Origin: SAR324 cluster bacterium
GTDB taxonomy: Bacteria; SAR324; JACQKK01
NCBI GenBank assembly: GCA_022572825.1
Contig: JACZVE010000141.1
Coordinates: 1 to 7,670 of the forward strand
Direction: 5' to 3'
DNA length: 7,670 nt
In this document: piece by piece, positions 1 through 5,822 of the stretch
How the letters are laid out: each line of letters starts with the position of its first letter
Numbering within the stretch: position 1 is the first letter of the stretch
The notes under the pieces: generated by a model
The model's database searches: none
Seen by the model: only the letters and a program-made list of their open reading frames with translations
What the model was told of the DNA's origin: nothing
Translations under genes and position numbers: made by a program

Positions 1-632
1 CGGGCGGGCGGCTCCTGGCGCGGTTGCTGCGGGGGATGCGCGAGGGGTTCGGCTATCTCCGGGAACAGCGGCGGGTGTTCTGGATCTGGGTCATCACGGC
101 GGTGAACAACTTCTTCCTGATGGGCCCGGTAATCGTGGGCATGCCCATCTACGTGAAGGAGCACCTGGGCGCCTCCGGCTCCGCCTTCGCCCTGATCGAA
201 GGCGCATACGCGGGGGGGATGATCCTTTCCACCTGGCTCATCGTGCGCTACGGAGGGCGGTGGAATCCCACCCGGATGTTGTTCGTGGGGCTGATCTACG
301 ACGGTCTGACCTTCGTGCCCATGCTGTGGCTGAGCAGCGTAACCGGCACCGCGATCCTGATCGTGATCCACTCCCTGGGCATTCCGACGATCACCATCTC
401 GCGGCTCACCGCCCTGCACGGCATGGTGCGGCCGGAGGTGCGCGGGCGGGTATTTTCCTATTTTCACCTGGCTGTCTCGGGCATGACCGCGCTGTCCATT
501 GGGACGGTCGGGGTCGTCTTGAACTGGATCGCCATTCACGAGCTGTTCGCCGTGATCGGTGTGCTGTGCGCCGCATGTGGCGTATGGGGCTTGGCGTTGC
601 CCCACTTCCGCGGCACGGCGCTGAGCCGCTGA
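1..632 (+). CDS. MFS permease, C-terminal half (5' partial)
   Basis: This is the C-terminal half of an integral inner-membrane transporter of the major facilitator superfamily, most like the MFS_3 / EntS-type drug or siderophore exporters. The frame (codons begin at position 3) is open to the left edge, so the TTG at 24 is probably internal and the true start lies outside. Numbering from that TTG, about six hydrophobic segments are visible (roughly residues 21-45, 55-74, 85-103, 108-126, 144-166 and 174-192), which matches one six-helix MFS half. The segment RPEVRGRVFS (136-145) resembles the P-x-x-R-G-R-V-F-S loop common in this MFS subgroup. The gene ends at a TGA at 630-632. Substrate cannot be told from this half. 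Family call is fairly sure; subgroup is inferred from motif memory. Confidence 0.85.
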   Translation, partial: GGRLLARLLRGMREGFGYLREQRRVFWIWVITAVNNFFLMGPVIVGMPIYVKEHLGASGSAFALIEGAYAGGMILSTWLIVRYGGRWNPTRMLFVGLIYDGLTFVPMLWLSSVTGTAILIVIHSLGIPTITISRLTALHGMVRPEVRGRVFSYFHLAVSGMTALSIGTVGVVLNWIAIHELFAVIGVLCAACGVWGLALPHFRGTALSR

Positions 633-695
633 TTCGACGCTGCGGTTGCCAAGCCCCGGGGGGATGGGTAGAGTTTGGGCCGCGGCTACGGTGAT

Positions 696-759
696 GGCCC
701 GTCAACCGGGGCGCCATTCAACCGGGACGCCATTCAACCGGGACGCAGTTCAACCCGGG
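696..759. repeat. 16-bp tandem repeat, four units, between the MFS gene and the Arg-rich protein gene
   Basis: Four head-to-tail units with exact 16-bp spacing begin at 696, 712, 728 and 744. The middle two are identical (CGCCATTCAACCGGGA); the outer two are diverged but keep the CAACC core. The array ends about 15 bp before the first possible start codon (776), so it lies in the likely 5' leader or promoter region of the next gene. It could be an operator-like array for a dimeric regulator or a simple slippage repeat; the sequence does not decide. Confidence 0.8.
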
Positions 760-766
760 TGGCGAC

Positions 767-817
767 GGAGCGCACATGCCCGTTGCCGGCCGGCCGCTTA
801 GCGAGGAAGCGCACATG
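767..817 (+). promoter_or_regulatory. Two alternative ribosome binding sites and start codons
   Basis: Two near-identical start contexts lie 39 bp apart in the same frame. GGAG at 767-770 precedes ATG 776 through CGCAC. AGGA at 804-807 precedes ATG 815 through AGCGCAC. Both end in GCGCACATG. The second start puts the hydrophobic anchor directly at the N terminus; the first adds 13 mostly polar residues. I prefer 815, but the sequence does not exclude 776. Confidence 0.5.
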
Positions 818-1981
818 AAAATGCACCACTGGTTCTTGATCATCGCGGTCGTCGCGATTCTGTGGATCTTCTTCCGCGGGGGCGAGAAGCGTTACGAGGG
901 GCGGCGCAGCCTGGACTACGACCGGCTGGCCGTATCCCAGGGACTCACCGCGGAGGCGGCGCAGCTCGATCTGGCGCGGGATCTGGACGTGGCGCTGCTG
1001 CCCGAGATCGGCAAGCAGGCGATCCGCGAGGCGGCCCAGAAGGGCCTGCGGGAGCAGGCCTTCCTGGAATTCCTGATACGGGAGGTGAGCGACCGGGTGC
1101 GGGAGATCAGCACCATCGATCTCAACGGGGACGAGATCGCCGACCCGATCCTCGTCAAGCCGGAGCCCCAAGAGGGCGAGCAGTACGTGCTGCTCTCGCT
1201 CCGGGTGCCCGCCCACGATGCCTATCCCTTGCCCAAGGCGGGCGACACCGACGCGTGGAAGGACGTGGAGACCATCGAGGTGGCCACCATGTCCATCACG
1301 CTGGACGACAAGGCGCTCACCGTCCAGGCACAGGGGAACCAGCACGTCTATCCGAATCAGCATCAGCAGCACTACGTCGCGCGGGACACCACCTCCAGCT
1401 TCCTGACCATGTATATGGGCATGCGCATGATGGAGTGGATGTTCTTTCCCCGCATGTACGGGTTCTACGGCGCCGGCTATGGCTACGGCTATGGGTTGTA
1501 CCGGCCGTACGGCGTCGGCGCCATCGCGGGTCAGCGTGCCGGGATCGTTTCCAGCCGCAACTACCAGCGCAGCGCCCCGGCTGCAAATTCGGCCATCCGC
1601 TCCCGCAGCGGTGCCGCGCCGCGCAGCCAGTACAGCCGGGCCTTCGCCAACCGGGCGCCGCGCTCCCTGAATCAGCTGCGCTCCTCGACCCGGTTCCGCC
1701 AGCGCCAGGTCTCGGCCCGTTCGGGCGGATTCGGCCGCACGGGGCGGGGCGGGGCGCTTCGCCGCTCGGCGGGTTCCTTCCGCAACCGGAGCGCCGTCAC
1801 CGCCGGGCGTTCGGTGCGCCGGACGCGCACCTTTAGCCGCAGCTTCCGCCGCAGCTTCGGCGGATTCGGCCGGGGGGGCTTCCGCTTCCGGCGCTGCGGG
1901 GGTTGCTGGCGGGGTCCGGTGCCGACGGTCCAGGCGTTCCCCATCGGCGCGGGGATCGTCGCGGTCGTCACGATGCCGTGA
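815..1981 (+). CDS. Membrane-anchored protein with Tyr/Gly segment and Arg-rich tail, unknown function
   Basis: I do not recognise a named family. From ATG 815 the product is 388 residues. Residues about 4-20 form one hydrophobic helix followed by RGGEKR, suggesting an N-terminal membrane anchor. Residues about 30-175 look like a soluble domain with helical, charged stretches. This domain contains DLNGDEIAD (102-110), which resembles the Asp-x-Asn-Gly-Asp loops of Ca-binding EF-hand or FG-GAP repeats, but only once. A Met-rich stretch (199-214, ending in FFPRM) leads into the Tyr/Gly segment GFYGAGYGYGYGLY (216-229). Residues 239-360 are low complexity with 31 Arg in 122 residues and no Lys, Asp or Glu. 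The C terminus has CGGCW (361-365) and a short hydrophobic end. An alternative start at 776 would add 13 residues. The basic tail suggests binding to a polyanion (nucleic acid, membrane lipid or cell-wall polymer); this is inference. Confidence 0.75.
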   Translation: MKMHHWFLIIAVVAILWIFFRGGEKRYEGRRSLDYDRLAVSQGLTAEAAQLDLARDLDVALLPEIGKQAIREAAQKGLREQAFLEFLIREVSDRVREISTIDLNGDEIADPILVKPEPQEGEQYVLLSLRVPAHDAYPLPKAGDTDAWKDVETIEVATMSITLDDKALTVQAQGNQHVYPNQHQQHYVARDTTSSFLTMYMGMRMMEWMFFPRMYGFYGAGYGYGYGLYRPYGVGAIAGQRAGIVSSRNYQRSAPAANSAIRSRSGAAPRSQYSRAFANRAPRSLNQLRSSTRFRQRQVSARSGGFGRTGRGGALRRSAGSFRNRSAVTAGRSVRRTRTFSRSFRRSFGGFGRGGFRFRRCGGCWRGPVPTVQAFPIGAGIVAVVTMP

Positions 1982-2062
1982 CCTCATGGCGGTGACATCA
2001 TGGCCGTGACGTCGTGGCCGTGACGCGATCGCCTTGACGCCATGGCCTTGACCTCATGGCCG
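1979..2062. repeat. 14-bp tandem repeat, six units, starting on a stop codon
   Basis: Six units of exactly 14 bp begin at 1979, 1993, 2007, 2021, 2035 and 2049, each starting TGAC. The best-kept form is TGACCTCATGGCCG; units 1 and 6 match it with at most one difference, and unit 4 (TGACGCGATCGCCT) is the most diverged. The TGA of unit 1 is the stop codon of the Arg-rich protein gene. A GC-only tract with GCGGC repeats follows to about 2084. Because 14 is not a multiple of 3, the array cannot encode a repeated peptide in one frame. Its role is unknown; it may have grown by replication slippage. Confidence 0.88.
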
Positions 2063-2133
2063 TGGCGGGCGCGGCGCGGCGCGGTTGAAACGGCCGCACC
2101 GATTCACCCGAAACCCTAACGAAGGAGCGGCAC

Positions 2134-2748
2134 ATGAGCGAGCGCGGACCCTTTCCCGCCGGAACCGTGGACTGGTCGGGGGAAAATCCCGGCATGTACC
2201 TTAAGGAGACCGAGGACGGGCCCTTCGTGACCCTGATCTCGTTCTTCCGGGTGGTGGCGTCGCCCCATGGGCGCGGCGAGGGCGTCGTGCTGCTCGAGGC
2301 GCCGGACGCCGAGCAGAGTACGCCGCAAGCCATGAACATCTGCGCTTCCAACAACGAACCGCTCGCCCACTACCTGGCCGAGAATTTCTTCCGCCACTTC
2401 GGCTCGTTCAAGGACCGGCCGGGGTTGAAGGGGATGGAATACAAGGCCGTCCAGAACGTCTCGACCACCAGCGACCTGCCTCGCACCTACATCGAGGACC
2501 TCCACGGCGACGGCCTGCACATCCGCCTGGCCTGGAACGACCTGAGCGCGCCCTTCATGGTGGACCTGGCGCCCGAACAGAGCCCCACCGGCGCTCACGA
2601 GATGTTCAGCCTGTTCTGCGACTGCGGCCGCGCCCAGGCCACTCTCAACGGCAAGCCATTGCCCGGCCGCTCCTTTCCCCGCGACTTCGCAGGGCGCAAG
2701 AGCACCACCGCCTTCCTGGCCTTCTCGGAAACCTGGCTGCGGGTGTAG
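2134..2748 (+). CDS. Soluble protein of unknown function
   Basis: The product is 204 residues. I do not recognise its family. The start ATG at 2134 is well supported by AAGGAG at 2122-2127 with a 6-nt spacer. There is no signal peptide or membrane helix, so it is probably cytoplasmic. It reads as a mixed alpha/beta globular protein: a beta-like segment FVTLISFFRVV (31-41), an aromatic, helix-like stretch around AHYLAENFFRHFGSF (78-92), and a Cys pair FCDCG (161-165). His and Asp residues in HGDGLHIRLAWNDL (124-137) could form a ligand site, but no known catalytic motif stands out. It lies 285 bp upstream of ccr on the same strand. That gap holds its own promoter-like signals, so co-transcription is not certain. 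Length, codon use and the ribosome site make it a convincing real gene. Confidence 0.8.
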   Translation: MSERGPFPAGTVDWSGENPGMYLKETEDGPFVTLISFFRVVASPHGRGEGVVLLEAPDAEQSTPQAMNICASNNEPLAHYLAENFFRHFGSFKDRPGLKGMEYKAVQNVSTTSDLPRTYIEDLHGDGLHIRLAWNDLSAPFMVDLAPEQSPTGAHEMFSLFCDCGRAQATLNGKPLPGRSFPRDFAGRKSTTAFLAFSETWLRV

Positions 2749-2868
2749 CGGCCGTTTTTCGCCGTCGGGTAGCGCTCCGATTCCAGGAAATCCCGAACGT
2801 CCGCACACATCTCGCCCCATACTTCATACCGGGGCAGGCCTCCAGCGGATAAGGCGTCGGCTCCGACG

Positions 2869-2892
2869 GTCAACCCGAGCGCTCCGGTTGAC
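2869..2892. promoter_or_regulatory. Near-perfect 24-bp palindrome upstream of ccr
   Basis: The arms GTCAACC (2869-2875) and GGTTGAC (2886-2892) flank the perfect inner palindrome GAGCGCTC (2877-2884). Only the C/C pair at 2876 and 2885 breaks the dyad, so 11 of 12 base pairs match. No T-run follows on either strand, which argues against an intrinsic terminator. It lies about 60 bp upstream of a promoter-like sequence and 141 bp upstream of the ccr start, so an operator for a dimeric regulator is a reasonable guess. The right arm read on the minus strand, GTCAACCGGAGCGC, matches 13 of 14 bases of 701-714 in the 16-bp repeat array. Confidence 0.6.
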
Positions 2893-2952
2893 GCCGGGGC
2901 CGGTGCGGCTCCATCGAAACCCGCGCGGAACCTGCGGGCGCGGGCCGCGGGC

Positions 2953-2979
2953 TTGCAATTTGCCTGGGCCAAGCATAAT
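2953..2979 (+). promoter_or_regulatory. Possible sigma-70 promoter for ccr
   Basis: TTGCAA at 2953-2958 resembles a -35 box and CATAAT at 2974-2979 a -10 box. The spacer is 15 nt, shorter than the usual 16-18. This is an A/T-richer patch in an otherwise GC-rich gap, in the right orientation and 54 bp before the ccr start. It has not been tested against a model and could be chance. Confidence 0.4.
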
Positions 2980-2992
2980 TACTTCTATCCCG

Positions 2993-3007
2993 GCCCGCAA
3001 AGCGGGC
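2993..3007 (+). promoter_or_regulatory. Small hairpin in the ccr leader
   Basis: GCCCGC (2993-2998) and GCGGGC (3002-3007) form a perfect 6-bp stem with an AAA loop. It sits just upstream of the ccr ribosome site AGGAG (3022-3026). There is no U-tract, so it is not a terminator. It may stabilise the 5' end of the mRNA; that role is a guess. Confidence 0.4.
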
Positions 3008-3032
3008 TCCGATCATCTATCAGGAGAGTCGC

Positions 3033-4265
3033 ATGGAAATCTGCGCGCTCGGCGAAAGGCCCCCTGTGGGCGAGGTTCCCGAGAAGATGCACGCCTTCAC
3101 GGTGCGGCAGGACCGGTTCGGCGAGCCCAAGGACGCATGGAAGCGGGAGGTTATTCCCACGCCGGCGATCGCGCCGGATGACGTGCTGATCTACGTCATG
3201 GCCACGGGCATCAACTACAACAACGTCTGGGCCGCCCTGGGCCAGCCGGTGGACGTGATCGCCGACCGGCAAAAGCGCGGGGAGCCGGAGGAGTTCCATG
3301 CCGGCGGCAGCGACTGCTCGGGCATCGTGTGGGCCGTGGGCGGCAAAGTGACCCACGTCAAGCCGGGGGACGAGGTGGTCGTCCACAGCGGCTGGTGGGA
3401 GCCGGACGATCCGTGGGTGCTCTCCGGCCGCGACCCCATGCTGGCCGAGAGCACGCGCATCTGGGGCTACCAGACCAACTACGGCAGCTACTGCCAGTTC
3501 GCCCGCGCGCAATCGCACCAGTGCCAGCCCAAGCCCAAGCACCTGACCTGGGAGGCGGCCGCCTGCTATCTGCTGTGCGCCTCGACCGCCTACCGCATGC
3601 TCATGGGCTGGCCGCCCAACGTGGTGGAGCCGGGGGACGTGGTGCTCGTGTGGGGCGCCGCGGGCGGATTGGGCAGCATGGCCCTGCAAATCGCCAAGGC
3701 CCACGGCGGCCGTCCGGTGGCGGTGATCTCCGACGAGGGCAAGCGCCAGTTCTGCCTCGACCATGGGGCCGTGGGGGCGATCAACCGCAACGACTTCGAC
3801 CACTGGGGCTCGATGCCCGACATCGACAGCCCGGATTACGGGACGTGGGCCAAGGGCGCCCGCGGATTCGGCAAGGCCATCTGGGATGCCGTCGGCGAGC
3901 GGGTCAGCCCCCGCATCGTCTTCGAGCACCCGGGGGAGGCCACCCTGCCCACGTCGGGGTTCGCCTGCGCCACGGGCGGCATGATCGTGATCTGCGCCGG
4001 CACCACCGGGTTCAACGTCACCCTGGACCTGCGTTACCACTGGATGCGGCAGAAGCGCTTTCAGGGCAGCCATCTCTCCAACGACGAGCAGGCCGCCGCG
4101 GTCAACCAGCTCGTCGCCGAGGGTAAGGTCGACCCCTGCCTGTCCCAGACCTTCTCATTCGACGAGATCGGCGACGCCCACCAACTCATGCACGAGAACC
4201 GCCACCCCTACGGCAACATGGCCTGCCTCGTGAACGCCACCGAGACCGGCCAGGGTGCTTCGTAG
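3033..4265 (+). CDS. ccr: Crotonyl-CoA carboxylase/reductase family enzyme
   Basis: Cytoplasmic zinc-independent MDR-superfamily enzyme, 410 residues, full length for Ccr. Family members reduce crotonyl-CoA with NADPH and add CO2 to give (2S)-ethylmalonyl-CoA in the ethylmalonyl-CoA pathway, or supply extender units for polyketides; without CO2 they form butyryl-CoA. Support: ATGINYNNVWAALGQPVDVI (57-76), GGSDCSGIVW (91-100), HSGWWEPDDPW (118-128), the Ccr-typical KPKHLTWEAAA (167-177), the nucleotide-binding loop GAAGGLGSMA (208-217) and RYHWMRQKRFQGSH (334-347). The start ATG 3033 has AGGAG at 3022-3026 with a 6-nt spacer. Of the four CO2-pocket residues described for Kitasatospora setae Ccr (Asn81, Phe170, Glu171, His365), motif matching suggests Asn (61-64), Tyr146 and His347 are kept, but Glu is replaced by Gln147 (WGYQTN). 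Carboxylation may therefore be altered. No other pathway gene is visible nearby. Confidence 0.93.
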   Translation: MEICALGERPPVGEVPEKMHAFTVRQDRFGEPKDAWKREVIPTPAIAPDDVLIYVMATGINYNNVWAALGQPVDVIADRQKRGEPEEFHAGGSDCSGIVWAVGGKVTHVKPGDEVVVHSGWWEPDDPWVLSGRDPMLAESTRIWGYQTNYGSYCQFARAQSHQCQPKPKHLTWEAAACYLLCASTAYRMLMGWPPNVVEPGDVVLVWGAAGGLGSMALQIAKAHGGRPVAVISDEGKRQFCLDHGAVGAINRNDFDHWGSMPDIDSPDYGTWAKGARGFGKAIWDAVGERVSPRIVFEHPGEATLPTSGFACATGGMIVICAGTTGFNVTLDLRYHWMRQKRFQGSHLSNDEQAAAVNQLVAEGKVDPCLSQTFSFDEIGDAHQLMHENRHPYGNMACLVNATETGQGAS

Positions 4266-4271
4266 TGGTGT

Positions 4272-4336
4272 GGCCTCACCCCAACCCCTCCCCGCGTGCA
4301 GGGAGCGGAAACCACGCGCACCCTGCGCGGAGGGGT
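4272..4336. repeat. REP-like intergenic hairpin element
   Basis: The gap between ccr and the antiporter gene contains CCTCACCCCAACCCCTCCCC followed by an imperfect inverted repeat. The left arm (4284-4303, ACCCCT then CCGC then GCAGGG) pairs with the right arm (4321-4336, CCCTGC, GCGG, AGGGGT) with two 2-nt bulges. From memory, this resembles the widespread proteobacterial intergenic element that reads CCTCACCCCAACCCCTCTCCC and ends GGGAGAGGGG. It may act as an mRNA-stabilising or attenuating stem between the two genes. There is no T-run, so it is not a classical terminator. Confidence 0.65.
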
Positions 4337-4356
4337 AAATCACCAACGGGAACACC

Positions 4357-5628
4357 GTGACTATTTTCGATATCATCCCCATTCTCCTGCTTATCATCGT
4401 CATCTTCGGCATCGTCAACGCCAGGTTCCTGAGGCTGCCGGCGACCATTGGGCAGGTCGTGTTCGCCCTGCTGGCCTCACTGGGACTGTTGCTCATCGAC
4501 GCCATCCTGCCGGGGCTTCACCTGGCCGGGACGGCCCGCTCCCTGGTCAGCACCATCGACTTCCGGGAGGCTTTGATGGAGGGCATGCTCTCGTTCCTGC
4601 TGTTTGCGGGCGCCCTGCACGTCGATTTGGGCGCCCTCGCCAGCCGCAAGTGGAGCATTGCCACCCTGGCAACCGTCGGCTTGATGATTTCCACCTTCGT
4701 GGTCGGCGGCAGTCTGTCCCTCATCATGGGTCTGCCCTTGATGATGGCGCTGGTGTTCGGTTCGCTCATCTCCCCCACGGACCCGGTAGCGGTGCTGGGC
4801 ATATTCAAGAAAAACCCGGTTCCGCCCACTGTGGAGGCCAAGGTCGCCGGGGAAAGCCTGTTCAACGACGGGGTCGGAATCGTCATCTTCACCATCCTCG
4901 TCGCGCTGGCCTTTCCCGCTGCGAGCGGAAGCGCACACGGCGCCGATTTCGTCGGCATCGTGCTCCTCTTCCTGCGGGAGGCGGTGGGGGGAATAGTGCT
5001 CGGCCTCGTCACCGGACTGATCGCCTTTTTGATCATGCGCGGCCTGGACGATCACGTACTGGAAATCATCGTCACCCTGTGCCTGGTCACGGGCACCTAT
5101 TCGGTGGCCCATCACCTGCACACCAGCGGCCCCATCGCCGAAGTGGTCGCGGGCCTGCTCATCGGCAACTACGGCTCACGCTTCGCCATGAGCGCTTCGA
5201 CCCGGCAGCACTTGAATACCTTCTGGGAGATCGTGGACGAGATACTCAACGCGCTGCTGTTCCTGTTGATCGGCCTCGAGGTGCTGGCGCTGGACCTGAA
5301 GGCCGAAAACCTGCTGCTGGCCGCCGTCGCGATCCCGATAGTGCTCCTCGCCCGTTCGATCGGGGTGGTCGTGCCGATGTACGCGCTTTCTTTCTTCCGC
5401 ACCTTCACGCCGGGCTCGGTGCCGATCCTGATCTGGGGGGGGTTGCGGGGTGGGATTTCGGTCGCCCTCGCCCTGTCGCTGCCGGAGCACCCGCTACGGG
5501 ACGCCATTCTGACGGCGACCTACGCGGTGGTAATTTTCTCCATCGTCGTGCAGGGACTGACCATCGCGCCCCTGGCGGCGCGGGTGCTGCCCAAAACGGC
5601 CCCCCCTGTAAACCGTCAGACCTCGTGA
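4357..5628 (+). CDS. CPA1 / NhaP-type Na+(K+)/H+ antiporter
   Basis: Integral inner-membrane antiporter of 423 residues that exchanges Na+ or K+ for protons in pH and cation homeostasis. It is hydrophobic throughout, with about 12 membrane segments. Family motifs: SFLLFAGALHVDL (79-91), ALVFGSLISPTDPVAVLGIF (131-150), GESLFNDGVGIVIF (165-178) carrying the ion-binding Asn170-Asp171 pair of CPA1 antiporters, VAGLLIGNYG (264-273), LLFLLIGLEVL (300-310), an Arg in LARSIG (331-336) and WGGLRGGISVALALSLP (360-376). The long C-terminal cytosolic domain of some NhaP proteins is absent. The start is GTG 4357, with only a weak GGGA (4348-4351) ribosome site; its position 91 bp after the ccr stop fits a shared transcript across the REP-like stem. 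The family is certain; ion specificity is not visible. Confidence 0.93.
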   Translation: MTIFDIIPILLLIIVIFGIVNARFLRLPATIGQVVFALLASLGLLLIDAILPGLHLAGTARSLVSTIDFREALMEGMLSFLLFAGALHVDLGALASRKWSIATLATVGLMISTFVVGGSLSLIMGLPLMMALVFGSLISPTDPVAVLGIFKKNPVPPTVEAKVAGESLFNDGVGIVIFTILVALAFPAASGSAHGADFVGIVLLFLREAVGGIVLGLVTGLIAFLIMRGLDDHVLEIIVTLCLVTGTYSVAHHLHTSGPIAEVVAGLLIGNYGSRFAMSASTRQHLNTFWEIVDEILNALLFLLIGLEVLALDLKAENLLLAAVAIPIVLLARSIGVVVPMYALSFFRTFTPGSVPILIWGGLRGGISVALALSLPEHPLRDAILTATYAVVIFSIVVQGLTIAPLAARVLPKTAPPVNRQTS

Positions 5629-5768
5629 GACGGATATGAGCCGTGAGTCAAGAGACAGGTAGAATAAAGGACTCCCTGGAGGAGTGAATCGGGCGGAGGC
5701 CCTCTTCCGCGAAATGTGCCTGGACCGGTGGAGGTCGCAGGCGGACGATGCGGTGTTCCTGAGCCCTG

Positions 5769-5808
5769 AAAATCCGGGCACCCTTCGATGCCCTCCCGGC
5801 CGTTTTTT
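5769..5808. terminator. Bidirectional intrinsic terminator between convergent genes
   Basis: AAAA (5769-5772) lies before, and TTTTTT (5803-5808) after, a GC stem CCGGG (5774-5778) / CCCGG (5795-5799). An alternative inner stem is GGGCA (5776-5780) / TGCCC (5789-5793). Read on either strand, a GC hairpin is followed by a T-run, and the site lies between the rightward antiporter gene and the leftward cupin-like gene. The rest of 5629-5822 shows only small weak hairpins (for example ACTCC/GGAGT at 5671-5685) and no convincing gene. Confidence 0.6.
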
Positions 5809-5822
5809 AATCTCGGTCGAAT

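Noticed and set aside
654..661. CCCCGGGG palindrome after the MFS gene as a terminator
   Set aside because: It has no loop and no following T-run, so it is only a short GC palindrome.
734..1987. Long minus-strand reading frame of 417 codons opposite the Arg-rich protein gene
   Set aside because: It is an antisense shadow in high-GC DNA: low-complexity Ala/Arg/Gly sequence and no recognisable domain. The plus-strand frame has ribosome sites and a sensible membrane anchor.
2595..2972. Minus-strand frame of 125 codons across the gap upstream of ccr
   Set aside because: It spans the end of a well-supported plus-strand gene and the gap, has no ribosome site that I can see, and shows no recognisable domain.
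2985..4073. Minus-strand reading frame of 362 codons opposite ccr
   Set aside because: The plus strand encodes an unmistakable full-length Ccr protein; the antisense frame has only Ala/Gly/His/Arg-rich shadow sequence.
4296..5639. Plus-strand reading frame of 447 codons overlapping the antiporter gene in another frame
   Set aside because: It is rich in Arg, Gly and His with no membrane segments or motifs, while the overlapping frame encodes all CPA1 antiporter motifs.
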